DNA of 64,000 bases from Vibrio hyugaensis. GTDB lineage: Bacteria; Pseudomonadota; Gammaproteobacteria; Enterobacterales; Vibrionaceae. The first letter of the stretch is position 1, and each line of letters begins with the position of its first letter. The notes under the pieces are model-generated. The model had not been told where the DNA came from. It searched no databases and saw nothing but the letters and a program-made list of their open reading frames with translations. The position numbers and the translations under genes are program-made. Below are positions 1 to 17,211 of the stretch, in pieces. The stretch is taken from assembly GCF_002906655.1 (NCBI RefSeq), contig NZ_CP025794.1, forward strand, positions 2,356,001 to 2,420,000, given 5' to 3'.

Positions 1-870
1 TCTCGAGCAGCAATCGCAAAGCACATTAAAGGGTTAAATGAGTGGGGTGTGGATATCTATCGTATCCAAGGCCGAGGTTATCAACTGGCGCACCCCCTAC
101 AACTATTAGACGGAGATACACTCAAAGCGAAACTTGATAGTCAAATCGAGCTGATCTCTGTTATCGATTCAACCAACCAGTATTTGCTGGAAAGGGTGAA
201 TGAGTCAGACAAAGGAAGAGTTTGTTTAGCGGAATACCAAGCTAAAGGCAGAGGACGTCGTGGCCGTCAGTGGATTTCACCTTTTGGGACAAATCTCTAC
301 TTGTCTATGTACTGGCGACTAGACGCAGGTATGGCTGCAGCAATGGGATTAAGCCTTGTTGTTGGTATTGCGGCAGTAGAAGCGCTCGAAAGTATGGGCG
401 TTCAAGGTGTGAAGTTGAAGTGGCCCAATGACCTCTATTTCCAAGATAAAAAACTTGCAGGTATTTTAGTAGAAATGTCAGGCCAAGCCGGTGGTGCCGC
501 TCATCTTGTTATTGGGATGGGGTTGAACATTGGGATGCCGGACATACAGCCTGAGATTGATCAGCCTTGGACAACGTTGAATCAAGTCAGTGATGGTTTA
601 ACAATCGACCGCACCGTTCTGGCACTCAACCTTATCGAACACTGGAAGACCGCACTAGAAGAATATGAAATGACTGGTCTGGCGGGGTTTGTTGATCGTT
701 GGAATCGTTTAGATAATTTTATAGACCGTCCGGTTAAGCTACTTATGGGGCCAAGAGAGATTCATGGCATTGTAAAAGGTATCGATCAACAAGGTGGGGT
801 AGTTCTAGAAACCAACAATGGTTTGGAGACCTACATTGGCGGCGAGATCTCCTTAAGAAAAACCGATTAA
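1..870 (+). CDS. birA: Biotin-[acetyl-CoA-carboxylase] ligase / biotin repressor BirA (5' end outside window)
   Basis: Activates biotin to biotinyl-AMP and attaches it to the AccB lysine; class II BirA proteins also repress the biotin operon through an N-terminal winged helix. The frame is open from base 1, beginning with residues SRAAIAKHIKGL, which look like the recognition-helix end of that winged helix, so the first GTG inside the window (49) is not the true start and roughly 30 residues are missing. Visible ligase motifs are the biotinyl-AMP loop GRGRRGRQW and the KLKWPNDL segment, followed by a C-terminal SH3-like domain. The gene converges on coaA with 16 bp between stop codons and no obvious terminator. 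Its substrate gene accB lies at 59 kb. Family assignment is secure; repressor activity is inferred from the retained winged-helix remnant. Confidence 0.96.
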   Translation, partial: SRAAIAKHIKGLNEWGVDIYRIQGRGYQLAHPLQLLDGDTLKAKLDSQIELISVIDSTNQYLLERVNESDKGRVCLAEYQAKGRGRRGRQWISPFGTNLYLSMYWRLDAGMAAAMGLSLVVGIAAVEALESMGVQGVKLKWPNDLYFQDKKLAGILVEMSGQAGGAAHLVIGMGLNIGMPDIQPEIDQPWTTLNQVSDGLTIDRTVLALNLIEHWKTALEEYEMTGLAGFVDRWNRLDNFIDRPVKLLMGPREIHGIVKGIDQQGGVVLETNNGLETYIGGEISLRKTD

Positions 871-886
871 CATTAACGAGTCAGCA

Positions 887-1810
887 CTACTTTCTCAACG
901 ATACTTTATCAACCAAATGGCTTGGCCCTTTATGCAGTATTAAGTGGGCCCTTTCTCGAGTAGGAAGAATGTTCTGTTCCAAATTGAGTCCATTAATATC
1001 ATGCCAAATCTGCTTCGCCTTGTTCCTAGCTTCTTCTACTGAGAGTTGGGTATAGTGGCTAAAATAGGAGCCAGGTTTGGTGAATGCTCCTCGACGGAAT
1101 TTCAAAAATCGTTCTACGTACCATTGCTCGACGGTCTCTGTTTCAGCATCAACGTAAATAGAGAAGTCTAGAAAATCCGACACAAACACTCGATGTGGAT
1201 CGTGTGGGTAATCCATACCGCTTTGCAAAACATTTAAACCTTCAATGATCAATATATCTGGCTGCTCAACGGTTTTAAGCTCTTCGGTAATGTCGTAGGT
1301 AATGTGGGAATAGACTGGCACTGTAAGGTCAGGTTTACCTGCTTTCACATCGGAAACAAACTCAACTAAACGCTTTATGTCGTACGACTCTGGAAAGCCT
1401 TTGCGATGCATGATGCCCTTATCTTCCAGTTCTTTCTTTGGATATAAGAAACCGTCGGTTGTCACTAACGCGACTTTTGGATGATTCTCCCAGCGAGATA
1501 GAAGGGCCTTCAGCAGCCTCGCAGTCGTACTTTTCCCTACCGCAACGCTACCAGCAATACCGATGACAAATGGAGGAGCATGCTCTTCTGTATTGAGAAA
1601 TTGCTGTAATACTGAGTTGCGACTCTGACGAGCTTGAACATATAAGTTCAATAGACGAGACAAAGGAAGGTAAATCTCTACCGCTTCCTCTACAGTGAGG
1701 TTTTCATTAATGCCTTGAAGCGCGGTTAAGTCGTCTTCAGAGAGTGTCATCGGGACAGAATTTCGTAGTTCTGCCCATTCAGCACGGTCAAATGACAAAA
1801 ATGGACTCAT
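887..1810 (-). CDS. coaA: Type I pantothenate kinase
   Basis: Cytoplasmic kinase that phosphorylates pantothenate, the first committed and feedback-regulated step of coenzyme A synthesis. The protein has the P-loop [12 protein letters not shown] followed by the TTDGFLYP and KGFPESYD segments typical of bacterial type I PanK. I chose the ATG at 1810 (start [12 protein letters not shown], 307 aa), which aligns with the MTPYLQFDRNQW region of the E. coli protein. The open frame continues 17 codons upstream to 1861, but that extension does not resemble the family. A weak purine-rich ribosome site precedes 1810. The gene lies between birA and the tRNA-tufB operon, the order seen in E. coli. Confidence 0.96.
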   Translation of the reverse strand: MSPFLSFDRAEWAELRNSVPMTLSEDDLTALQGINENLTVEEAVEIYLPLSRLLNLYVQARQSRNSVLQQFLNTEEHAPPFVIGIAGSVAVGKSTTARLLKALLSRWENHPKVALVTTDGFLYPKKELEDKGIMHRKGFPESYDIKRLVEFVSDVKAGKPDLTVPVYSHITYDITEELKTVEQPDILIIEGLNVLQSGMDYPHDPHRVFVSDFLDFSIYVDAETETVEQWYVERFLKFRRGAFTKPGSYFSHYTQLSVEEARNKAKQIWHDINGLNLEQNILPTRERAHLILHKGPSHLVDKVSLRK

Positions 1811-1974
1811 GAGTCTCTTTGATCCTTGGTTTAATAGAGAGCAAGAACATACAACAAGCATCGTTTAAAGCAAACGACAAAGCTCGAAAGTTTGCTTTAA
1901 AAAGTGAGGTTTGTATGAATTTGCAGCAATTGAATCTAAAAAGCTAAATTTTACGATTTTTTTTAAAATACCTA

Positions 1975-2003
1975 TTGCAACCTAGAAAATCATTCAATAG
2001 AAT
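1975..2003 (+). promoter_or_regulatory. Promoter of the tRNA-tuf operon
   Basis: A -35 TTGCAA (1975-1980) and a -10 TAGAAT (1998-2003) are separated by exactly 17 bp. They are followed by a GC-rich discriminator (GCGCACC) just before tRNA-Thr. A GC-rich discriminator is the usual mark of stringently controlled stable-RNA promoters; that control is inferred. Confidence 0.75.
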
Positions 2004-2016
2004 GCGCACCACTTAT

Positions 2017-2092
<76 letters not shown>

Positions 2093-2144
2093 TTCTTTCC
2101 TGCTTCTTTAAGAAGCAATTGTAGTAAGAATGGCATGAAATTTT

Positions 2145-2229
<85 letters not shown>

Positions 2230-2264
2230 TATTCTTTAGGAAATAGCTCTCAGAGTTACGTGTT

Positions 2265-2339
<75 letters not shown>

Positions 2340-2352
2340 CTCTAATTTGAGT

Positions 2353-2428
<76 letters not shown>

Positions 2429-2529
2429 GCTCTCAAAGTTATTTCCTTTTGATATAAGATTTACCAATTATCTTTTTTGGTTGCGTGGTCAATTCGGGCC
2501 ACCTAAATCCGTACCTAGAGGGACTACTC

Positions 2530-3714
2530 ATGTCTAAAGAAAAATTTGAACGTGTAAAACCGCACGTAAACGTTGGTACTATCGGCCACGTTGACCACGG
2601 TAAAACAACTCTTACAGCTGCTATCTGTACAACACTTGCTAAAGTATACGGCGGTGCTGCTCGTGACTTCGCATCTATCGATAACGCTCCAGAAGAGCGT
2701 GAGCGCGGTATCACAATCGCTACTTCTCACGTAGAGTACGACACTCCAACTCGCCACTACGCGCACGTTGACTGTCCAGGACACGCGGATTACGTTAAAA
2801 ACATGATCACTGGTGCTGCACAGATGGACGGCGGTATTCTTGTAGTTGCTGCTACAGATGGTCCAATGCCACAAACTCGTGAGCACATCCTACTAGGCCG
2901 TCAGGTTGGTATCCCTTACATCATCGTATTCATGAACAAATGTGACATGGTTGACGATGAAGAGCTACTAGAACTAGTAGAAATGGAAGTTCGTGAGCTT
3001 CTATCTGAGTACGATTTCCCAGGTGATGACCTACCAGTTATCCAAGGTTCTGCTCTAGGCGCTCTAAACGGCGACGAGCAATGGGAAGCTAAGATTGTAG
3101 AACTAGCTGAAGCGCTAGATTCATACATCCCTGAGCCAGAGCGTGCAGTAGATATGCCATTCCTAATGCCTATCGAAGACGTATTCTCAATCCAAGGTCG
3201 TGGTACAGTAGTAACTGGCCGTATCGAACGTGGTATCCTAAACGTAGGTGACGAAGTTGCTATCGTAGGTATCAAAGACACTACTACTACTACATGTACT
3301 GGTGTTGAAATGTTCCGTAAGCTTCTAGACGAAGGTCGTGCTGGTGAGAACGTTGGTGCACTTCTACGTGGTACTAAGCGTGACGAAGTTGAACGTGGTC
3401 AAGTACTAGCTAAGCCTGGTTCAATCACTCCACACACTAAGTTCGAGTCAGAAGTATACGTACTTTCTAAAGACGAAGGCGGCCGTCATACTCCGTTCTT
3501 CAAAGGCTACCGTCCACAGTTCTACTTCCGTACAACTGACGTAACTGGTGATATCTCTCTACCAGAAGGCGTAGAAATGGTAATGCCTGGCGACAACATC
3601 CAAATGCAAGTTGAGCTAATCGCTCCTATCGCTATGGATGAAGGCCTACGTTTCGCTATCCGTGAAGGTGGCCGTACTGTAGGTGCTGGTGTTGTTGCTA
3701 AGATCTTCGACTAA
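2530..3714 (+). CDS. tuf: Elongation factor Tu
   Basis: GTPase that delivers aminoacyl-tRNA to the ribosome. The G-domain motifs are clear: GHVDHGKT (P-loop), DCPGHADY (switch II with the catalytic His) and NKCDMVDD (base recognition), followed by beta-barrel domains 2 and 3. The protein is 394 aa from the ATG at 2530 ([16 protein letters not shown]), the same length as E. coli EF-Tu. The frame extends 15 codons upstream, but an AGAGGGA ribosome site directly precedes 2530. Codon use is strongly biased, as expected for an abundant protein. It is co-transcribed with the four upstream tRNAs, so it corresponds to tufB by context. Confidence 0.98.
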   Translation: MSKEKFERVKPHVNVGTIGHVDHGKTTLTAAICTTLAKVYGGAARDFASIDNAPEERERGITIATSHVEYDTPTRHYAHVDCPGHADYVKNMITGAAQMDGGILVVAATDGPMPQTREHILLGRQVGIPYIIVFMNKCDMVDDEELLELVEMEVRELLSEYDFPGDDLPVIQGSALGALNGDEQWEAKIVELAEALDSYIPEPERAVDMPFLMPIEDVFSIQGRGTVVTGRIERGILNVGDEVAIVGIKDTTTTTCTGVEMFRKLLDEGRAGENVGALLRGTKRDEVERGQVLAKPGSITPHTKFESEVYVLSKDEGGRHTPFFKGYRPQFYFRTTDVTGDISLPEGVEMVMPGDNIQMQVELIAPIAMDEGLRFAIREGGRTVGAGVVAKIFD

Positions 3715-3780
3715 TTCTTAACGAATTAACGAATGTCTTCGGAAAATCTTGAATTAGATTTGACGAACCAGTATCAAAAA

Positions 3781-3803
3781 GGGCATCATTTGATGCCCTT
3801 TTT
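3781..3803 (+). terminator. Rho-independent terminator after tuf
   Basis: A perfect 8-bp stem, GGGCATCA/TGATGCCC with a TT loop, is followed by five T. It separates the tRNA-tuf unit from secE-nusG. Confidence 0.9.
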
Positions 3804-3860
3804 CTGCGCTCAACATTATTTTAGCTGTTTTCTTGTTCAGAATTTGGTTGAGAGTAGAGC

Positions 3861-3913
3861 AAGATTAGGCAGAGAAGCTTAATCTTAAGAGAGTAGCGCT
3901 GATTTTTTCAGCG
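3861..3913 (+). promoter_or_regulatory. Possible structured leader of secE-nusG
   Basis: The 177-bp gap between the tuf terminator and secE holds two short inverted repeats: AAGATTA/TAATCTT (3861-3867, 3880-3886) and CGCTGA/TCAGCG (3897-3902, 3908-3913). Neither is followed by a T-run, so they are not terminators. A promoter must lie upstream, but I could not pick one with confidence. Confidence 0.3.
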
Positions 3914-3980
3914 ATATGGAGTTTGCCCTGCAACAGCGGGGTTATTGTCGTCTATATTAAGACTTGTGACAGGTTGGTTT

Positions 3981-4361
3981 ATGAAAGCAAATAATGCTGA
4001 AACTCCTGATAGCTCAAACGCAGCAGATACGTTTAAGTGGATTGCCGCTTTCGTATTAGCAGCGGCCGCTGTTGTGGGTAATTACCTGTATGGTGAGATG
4101 TCTGTAGTTGTTCGTGCTGCAGGCGTTGTTGTTCTTATTGCAGCTGCCCTAGGCGTTGCAGCGACAACGACTAAAGGTAAAGCAGCGATCAGTTTTGCAA
4201 AAGAATCTCGTATGGAAGTTCGTAAGGTTGTTTGGCCTACACGCCAAGAAACCATGCAAACAACACTGATTGTTTTAGCTGTAAGTATTGTAATGGCTCT
4301 AGTGCTATGGGGAATTGACGGCATCATGGTTCGTTTAGTTGCTCTAGCAACTGGGGTATAG
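3981..4361 (+). CDS. secE: Preprotein translocase subunit SecE
   Basis: Essential small membrane subunit that clamps the SecYEG channel. The 126-aa protein is close in length to E. coli SecE (127 aa). It has three hydrophobic segments: two near the N-terminus (IAAFVLAAAAVVGNYLY, then VVVLIAAALGVAA) and a C-terminal one (TLIVLAVSIVMALVLW). Before the last helix comes the conserved amphipathic stretch with ESRMEVRKVVWPTRQE, the SecE signature. The ATG at 3981 is preferred over an upstream in-frame TTG at 3945, because the upstream codons are not family-like and AGGTTGG lies close before 3981. It is followed 13 bp later by nusG, the usual pair. Confidence 0.96.
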   Translation: MKANNAETPDSSNAADTFKWIAAFVLAAAAVVGNYLYGEMSVVVRAAGVVVLIAAALGVAATTTKGKAAISFAKESRMEVRKVVWPTRQETMQTTLIVLAVSIVMALVLWGIDGIMVRLVALATGV

Positions 4362-4374
4362 AGGGTAGTGATTC

Positions 4375-4923
4375 ATGAGTGAAGCTCCAAAAAAACGCTG
4401 GTATGTAGTTCAAGCCTTCTCTGGATTTGAAGGTCGTGTAGCTCAATCTCTACGTGAGCATATCAAAATGCACGCTATGGAAGAGCTATTCGGTGAAGTA
4501 CTAGTTCCTACTGAAGAAGTAGTGGAAATGCGCGCGGGTCAGCGTCGTAAATCTGAACGTAAGTTTTTCCCAGGCTACGTCCTTGTTCAGATGATTATGA
4601 ACGATGAATCATGGCACCTAGTACGCAGTGTGCCGCGTGTCATGGGCTTCATTGGTGGTACCTCAGACCGTCCAGCACCTATCACAGATAAAGAAGCTGA
4701 CGCGATTCTTAACCGTCTTGAGAAAGCGAGTGAGTCTCCTCGTCCTCGTACAATGTACGAAGCGGGTGAAGTGGTACGTGTTAACGAAGGTCCATTTGCT
4801 GACTTCAATGGTACTGTTGAAGAAGTAGATTACGAGAAGAGCCGCCTGAAAGTGTCTGTATCGATCTTTGGTCGTGCAACACCAGTTGAGCTTGAATTTG
4901 GTCAAGTTGAAAAACTTGATTAA
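4375..4923 (+). CDS. nusG: Transcription termination/antitermination factor NusG
   Basis: Binds RNA polymerase, suppresses pausing, and couples it to Rho or to ribosomal protein S10. The 182-aa protein begins [17 protein letters not shown], the canonical NGN domain start. It ends with a KOW domain whose core is visible around residues 125-160 ([20 protein letters not shown]). Length and domain order match E. coli NusG (181 aa). It forms an operon with secE and is followed by a hairpin that overlaps the rplK promoter. Confidence 0.98.
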   Translation: MSEAPKKRWYVVQAFSGFEGRVAQSLREHIKMHAMEELFGEVLVPTEEVVEMRAGQRRKSERKFFPGYVLVQMIMNDESWHLVRSVPRVMGFIGGTSDRPAPITDKEADAILNRLEKASESPRPRTMYEAGEVVRVNEGPFADFNGTVEEVDYEKSRLKVSVSIFGRATPVELEFGQVEKLD

Positions 4924-4942
4924 AAAAACACCTTTTTAAGGG

Positions 4943-4984
4943 TTGTCTAAGGCGCGAATTATGACTATAATTTCGCGCCTTTTT
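4943..4984 (+). promoter_or_regulatory. Overlapping terminator hairpin and rplK promoter
   Basis: A hairpin with 8-bp arms GGCGCGAA/TTCGCGCC (4951-4958, 4972-4979) and a run of five T ends nusG. The loop contains TATAAT (4966-4971), which sits 17 bp downstream of TTGTCT (4943-4948), making a good sigma-70 promoter for rplKA. The right arm doubles as a GC-rich discriminator. Both elements are read directly; their joint use is inferred. Confidence 0.7.
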
Positions 4985-5067
4985 ACTTCTCATGAAGTAA
5001 AGAGTTTTTACGTAAACGGGGAGCTGGTCAGCAGACTAGCGTTAGAACCCAAACTTTAGGAAATATC

Positions 5068-5496
5068 ATGGCTAAGAAAGTTGAAGCTTACATCAAGCTA
5101 CAAGTTGCTGCTGGCGCTGCGAACCCAAGTCCACCAGTTGGTCCTGCTCTAGGTCAACACGGTGTGAACATCATGGAATTCTGTAAAGCGTTCAACGCAA
5201 AAACAGAATCTATTGAGAAAGGTCTACCAACTCCAGTAGTTATCACAGTATACAGCGACCGTTCTTTCACGTTCGTAACTAAGACTCCACCTGCTGCTGT
5301 TCTTCTTAAGAAAGCTGCTGGCGTTAAGTCTGGTTCTGGTCGTCCAAACACTGAAAAAGTGGGCACTGTAACTGACGCTCAAATCCAAGAAATCGCAGAA
5401 ACTAAAGCTGCTGATATGACTGGTGCTGACATCGAAGCGATGAAGCGTTCTATCGCTGGTACTGCTCGTTCAATGGGCCTAGTGGTAGAGGGTTAA
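5068..5496 (+). CDS. rplK: 50S ribosomal protein L11
   Basis: Component of the GTPase-associated centre of the large subunit; it is needed for RelA stimulation and is the site of thiostrepton action. The 142-aa protein matches the E. coli length and carries the N-terminal proline-rich segment [20 protein letters not shown] and the C-terminal rRNA-binding region. L11 is the classic substrate of PrmA, whose gene is present in this window at 56.7 kb. Start at ATG with an AGGAAAT ribosome site. rplA follows after 4 bp. Confidence 0.98.
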   Translation: MAKKVEAYIKLQVAAGAANPSPPVGPALGQHGVNIMEFCKAFNAKTESIEKGLPTPVVITVYSDRSFTFVTKTPPAAVLLKKAAGVKSGSGRPNTEKVGTVTDAQIQEIAETKAADMTGADIEAMKRSIAGTARSMGLVVEG

Positions 5497-5500
5497 TAAG

Positions 5501-6202
5501 ATGGCAAAACTAACTAAGCGCATGCGCGTAATCCGCGAAAAAGTTGACGTAACTAAAGAATACGAAATCAACGAAGCTGTTGCTCTTCTTCAAGAACTAG
5601 CTACTGCTAAATTCGTTGAGTCTGTAGACGTTGCTGTTAACCTAGGCATCGATGCTCGTAAATCTGACCAGAACGTACGTGGTGCAACTGTACTACCTCA
5701 CGGTACTGGCCGCGACATCCGCGTAGCAGTGTTCACTCAAGGTGCAAACGCTGAAGCAGCTAAAGAAGCTGGCGCAGACATCGTAGGTATGGAAGATCTA
5801 GCTGAGCTAGTGAAGAAAGGCGAAATGAACTTTGACGTAGTTGTTGCTTCTCCAGATGCAATGCGCGTTGTAGGTCAACTAGGTACTATCCTAGGTCCTC
5901 GCGGTCTTATGCCAAACCCTAAAGTTGGTACTGTAACTCCTAACGTTGCTGAAGCAGTTAAAAACGCTAAAGCTGGTCAGGTTCGTTACCGTAACGACAA
6001 AAACGGCATCATCCACACTACTATCGGTAAAGCAAACTTCTCTGCTGAGCAGATCAAAGAGAACCTAGAGTCACTTCTAGTTGCTCTGAAGAAAGCTAAG
6101 CCATCTTCAGCGAAAGGTACTTTCCTGAAGAAAGTAAGCATCTCTACTACGATGGGTGCTGGTGTTGCAGTTGATCAGGCTAGCCTGAACACTCAAGCAT
6201 AA
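5501..6202 (+). CDS. rplA: 50S ribosomal protein L1
   Basis: Forms the mobile L1 stalk that handles exiting tRNA. In E. coli it also represses translation of the L11-L1 mRNA by binding near the start of rplK. The 233-aa protein contains the L1 signature around residues 120-145 ([17 protein letters not shown]). It begins [16 protein letters not shown], very close to the family. Coupled to rplK by a 4-bp gap. Confidence 0.98.
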   Translation: MAKLTKRMRVIREKVDVTKEYEINEAVALLQELATAKFVESVDVAVNLGIDARKSDQNVRGATVLPHGTGRDIRVAVFTQGANAEAAKEAGADIVGMEDLAELVKKGEMNFDVVVASPDAMRVVGQLGTILGPRGLMPNPKVGTVTPNVAEAVKNAKAGQVRYRNDKNGIIHTTIGKANFSAEQIKENLESLLVALKKAKPSSAKGTFLKKVSISTTMGAGVAVDQASLNTQA

Positions 6203-6207
6203 TTTAT

Positions 6208-6244
6208 TTGCTTAGGCGCAAAATTTGTGTATAATTTTGCGCCT
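6208..6244 (+). promoter_or_regulatory. rplJ promoter embedded in a 12-bp palindrome
   Basis: TTGCTT (6208-6213) and TATAAT (6230-6235) are 16 bp apart. They overlap a perfect inverted repeat AGGCGCAAAATT/AATTTTGCGCCT (6214-6225, 6233-6244). The hairpin lacks a T-run, so it would be at best a weak terminator for rplKA. The arrangement echoes the one upstream of rplK. Confidence 0.6.
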
Positions 6245-6493
6245 AATATTTGTGGTTGGGGCTGAACTTTGGTTCTTTGAACTGTCTCCTAGTTCGAAAT
6301 GAATTAAGACCCAGTCTCCGTCCAAGACCGTAGGTGTTTGTGTCAAAACAAGCTTAATTATCCTACGTAGATGGTGCCCGAACTGACAGAAAGCTCTATG
6401 TAAATAGTTAACTTTCTTCTGGGAAGCACCTAAATAGCTCTCACTGTCGTGATGATAGTGAGTGGTGTAACGACAACCAGGAGTAAATCCAAG
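6245..6493 (+). promoter_or_regulatory. rplJL leader, L10 autoregulatory mRNA region
   Basis: This 249-nt untranslated leader sits between the promoter and rplJ and can form several stem regions. In E. coli and many bacteria the equivalent leader binds L10-(L7/L12)4, which blocks rplJL translation. The position and length fit that known element; I did not fold it in full. Confidence 0.6.
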
Positions 6494-6988
6494 ATGGCTT
6501 TAAACCTTCAAGACAAAAAAGCAATTGTTGCTGAAGTCAACGAAGCTGCCAGTGGTGCACTTTCTGCAGTTGTAGCTGATTCTCGTGGCGTTCAAGTTGG
6601 CGCGATGACTTCTCTACGTAAACAAGCTCGCGAAGCTGGCGTTTACATGAGAGTTGTTCGTAACACTCTTGCTCGTCGTGCGGTAGAAGGTACTGAGTAC
6701 GAGTGTCTAACTGACACTTTCACTGGTCCTACGCTAATCGCATTCTCTAATGAGCACCCAGGTGCTGCAGCGCGTCTTTTCAAAGACTTCGCTAAAGAGA
6801 ACAAAGACTTCGAGATCAAAGCTGCTGCATTTGAAGGCGCTTTAACTGACGCTGAAGTACTAGCAACACTACCAACTTACGACGAAGCAATCGCACGCCT
6901 AATGATGTGCATGAAAGAAGCTTCTGCTGGCAAGCTGGTACGTACTATCGCTGCTATCCGCGATCAAAAAGAAGAAGCAGCGGCTTAA
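6494..6988 (+). CDS. rplJ: 50S ribosomal protein L10
   Basis: Anchors the L7/L12 dimers to the ribosome and binds its own leader as a repressor. The protein is 164 aa from the ATG at 6494 ([17 protein letters not shown]), matching the E. coli start and length (165 aa). An in-frame ATG at 6449 would add 15 residues lying in the leader and is unlikely. The ribosome site CAGGAG is well placed before 6494. rplL follows after 57 bp, as usual for this operon. Confidence 0.97.
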   Translation: MALNLQDKKAIVAEVNEAASGALSAVVADSRGVQVGAMTSLRKQAREAGVYMRVVRNTLARRAVEGTEYECLTDTFTGPTLIAFSNEHPGAAARLFKDFAKENKDFEIKAAAFEGALTDAEVLATLPTYDEAIARLMMCMKEASAGKLVRTIAAIRDQKEEAAA

Positions 6989-7045
6989 GCCTTGCTTTTT
7001 ACTGGTTGCAAAATAAACTTATTGTTGACTTAAAAGAGAATTGTT

Positions 7046-7414
7046 ATGTCTATTACTAACGAGCAAATCCTAGACGCAGTTGCAGAAATGTCTGTAATGC
7101 AAGTTGTTGAACTAATCGAAGCTATGGAAGAAAAATTCGGTGTAACTGCTGCTGCTGCAGTAGTTGCAGGTGGCGCAGCAGGCGGCGAAGCTGCAGCTGA
7201 GCAAACTGAATTTGACGTAATCCTAACTGCAGCTGGCGGCAACAAAGTTGCTGTTATCAAAGCAGTACGTGGCGCAACTGGCCTAGGTCTTAAAGAAGCT
7301 AAAGCTCTTGTAGACGGCGCTCCAGCACCTCTAAAAGAAGGCGTTGAGAAAGCTGAAGCTGAAGCTCTTAAAGCTCAGCTAGAAGAAGCAGGCGCTTCTG
7401 TTGAAGTTAAGTAA
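7046..7414 (+). CDS. rplL: 50S ribosomal protein L7/L12
   Basis: Flexible stalk protein that recruits translation factors, present in several copies per ribosome. The 122-aa protein shows the N-terminal dimerisation domain, an Ala/Gly-rich hinge at about residues 36-52 and the conserved C-terminal domain ([20 protein letters not shown]). Codon use is very biased. It is followed by an attenuator hairpin before rpoB. Confidence 0.98.
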   Translation: MSITNEQILDAVAEMSVMQVVELIEAMEEKFGVTAAAAVVAGGAAGGEAAAEQTEFDVILTAAGGNKVAVIKAVRGATGLGLKEAKALVDGAPAPLKEGVEKAEAEALKAQLEEAGASVEVK

Positions 7415-7446
7415 TTATTACTTAATTTCATAGCCTAACGGCTAAT

Positions 7447-7477
7447 GGCTGGTGGTTTTTTAACCACCGGCCTTTTT
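7447..7477 (+). terminator. Attenuator between rplL and rpoB
   Basis: An 11-bp stem GGCTGGTGGTT/AACCACCGGCC with one G-T pair is followed by five T. At this position E. coli has a partial terminator that lets about a fifth of transcripts continue into rpoBC. The attenuating role here is inferred from that precedent and from the lack of a clear new promoter. Confidence 0.8.
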
Positions 7478-7480
7478 GCG

Positions 7481-7571
7481 CTGTAGGGCATGAGCGAATT
7501 TTCCCGCTGTTTAAGCGTCTCATGTCTATGCAAAAAACATTTCATTCCTACGCAATGAAATGTCACTACAG
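7481..7571 (+). promoter_or_regulatory. Branched RNA structure in the rpoB leader
   Basis: An outer stem CTGTAG/CTACAG (7481-7486, 7566-7571) encloses CATGAG/CTCATG (7489-7494, 7519-7524) and a perfect 10-bp hairpin ACATTTCATT/AATGAAATGT (7537-7546, 7554-7563). Just downstream of the attenuator, this fits the place where E. coli has its RNase III processing site. Function is inferred. Confidence 0.5.
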
Positions 7572-7664
7572 TAAACAGCTATTTAGTCACTGTCCCTTAC
7601 CCCCCTTAAGTAACTAGGTGCGGGCGGACGGTTTGGGTCACTTATCAGCGAGCTGAGGAACCCC

Positions 7665-11693
<4,029 letters not shown>

Positions 11694-11798
11694 TCTCTTT
11701 TCTCTTGACCAAGGTTGAGAGAACCAAAAAGCGATTATTTGGTAGAAGGTGCTCACTTTAGCGAGTGAGCTCCTTTTAACTCCTTACAGGAGCTGATT

Positions 11799-16001
<4,203 letters not shown>

Positions 16002-16022
16002 TCGTTAAGAGCTTAAAAGAAA

Positions 16023-16045
16023 AGGCACCCTCGGGTGCCTTTTTT
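16023..16045 (+). terminator. Rho-independent terminator after rpoC
   Basis: An 8-bp stem AGGCACCC/GGGTGCCT with a TC loop is followed by seven T. It ends the rplJL-rpoBC unit. Confidence 0.93.
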
Positions 16046-16190
16046 GTTCTTGGAAGTAGAGGTTAGAACGCTGCGCTTCGAGATGCGGGAATGCTTCGCT
16101 TACAAAATCGAGAACTGTGCCTTGGGAGAGTCGTGAAAATTATTTTGACTAAGAGGGCGTTGACAGGACTTGTTCCTAAAAAGACAAAAT

Positions 16191-16528
16191 GAATCCCGAA
16201 TCCCGAATCCCGAATCCCGAATCCGATCCCGAATCCCGAATCCCGAATCCCGAATCCCGAATCCCGAATCCCGAATCCGAATCCCGAATCCCGAATCCCG
16301 AATCCCGAATCCCGAATCCCGAATCCCGAATCCCGAATCCCGAATCCCGAATCCCGAATCCCGAATCCCGAATCCCGAATCCCGAATCCCGAATCCCGAA
16401 TCCCGAATCCCGAATCCCGAATCCCGAATCCCGAATCCCGAATCCCGAATCCCGAATCCCGAATCCCGAATCCCGAATCCCGAATCCCGAATCCCGAATC
16501 CCGAATCCCGAATCCCGAATCCCGAATC
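16191..16528. repeat. Heptanucleotide tandem array (GAATCCC, about 48 copies)
   Basis: A nearly perfect head-to-tail array of the 7-bp unit GAATCCC spans about 338 bp. Only two units, near 16220 and 16276, are shortened or altered; all others look identical. Because 7 is not a multiple of 3 and the unit contains no stop in any phase, every frame on both strands stays open: NPESRIP repeats on + and GIRDSGF repeats on -. The array lies between the rpoC terminator and the convergent end of rsd. The preceding 140 bp (16046-16190) hold a short imperfect palindrome near 16070-16100 and no gene. Confidence 0.97.
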
Positions 16529-16541
16529 AAAAATCTTCTCG

Positions 16542-17027
16542 CTATGCGCCAGGCGGCATAGCTAAACTGTCGGCAATCAACTGAATCAAGTGATCCTCTA
16601 CCGCAAAGCGCGTTTCGATAATTTCTCCAATCAGAGACATATCTGAATCGAAATCGGCCAGTTCATCTTCGGCTGAAACATCAGAGTATTTATCGGTAAA
16701 GTTAAGAAGCGGTTCGGTAGTTAGAACTATCTTCGCGTAAGCCTGATTAATTTCATCAGTAGCGACAAAGCCAGTAGCTTTCCATTTATCCATGACCATG
16801 TCGTATATCTTGAAATGGCCTTCGGAGATATAGTCAACGAGATGTTGGCAGAAGTGCTGTAATTCGTCTGGAGAAGGAAGTTCAATAACGTTCGTTTTCG
16901 AACAAGGTTGCAGTGCTGCAAGCTTACAATATTCGACAATCAAAGACTGTCTTGTTTCCAGCCAATGATCAATGACCTCACTTGAGCCACCCCATTGGTC
17001 CTGTGTTTGTTTGAATTTTTTTAGCAT
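16542..17027 (-). CDS. rsd: Regulator of sigma D (anti-sigma-70 factor Rsd)
   Basis: Binds sigma-70 in stationary phase and frees core polymerase for alternative sigma factors. The protein (about 161 aa) matches E. coli Rsd (158 aa) in the segments [24 protein letters not shown] and the C-terminal [16 protein letters not shown]. Two ATGs are possible. I chose 17027 because GAGGG lies seven bases upstream of it but only one base before the ATG at 17033. It is divergent from nudC. The C-terminal end is 13 bp from the heptamer array, so array length changes could affect its 3' region. Confidence 0.92.
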   Translation of the reverse strand: MLKKFKQTQDQWGGSSEVIDHWLETRQSLIVEYCKLAALQPCSKTNVIELPSPDELQHFCQHLVDYISEGHFKIYDMVMDKWKATGFVATDEINQAYAKIVLTTEPLLNFTDKYSDVSAEDELADFDSDMSLIGEIIETRFAVEDHLIQLIADSLAMPPGA

Positions 17028-17211
17028 GACCATGCCCTCATGATCTGATCGCCCATTGGCGAACGTATCCTTTGCAAAGCAAAGTTAGTAAAGTGATTAC
17101 AAACTCTTGTCCTTACTAGAATTTATAGTTGCAAATCTCACGAACAACAAACTCTGGTATGAAATTAGATTGCCAGTAAAATGGATGAACTTCAAGCAAA
17201 GGGACGCTGTA

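Noticed and set aside
16191..16528. CRISPR-like array
   Set aside because: There are no spacers; the 7-bp units are directly joined. It is a simple tandem repeat.
16063..16584. Long open frames in both directions across the heptamer array (GIRDSGF and NPESRIP repeats)
   Set aside because: They exist only because a 7-bp unit without stops keeps all frames open. No ribosome site or family likeness; not genes.
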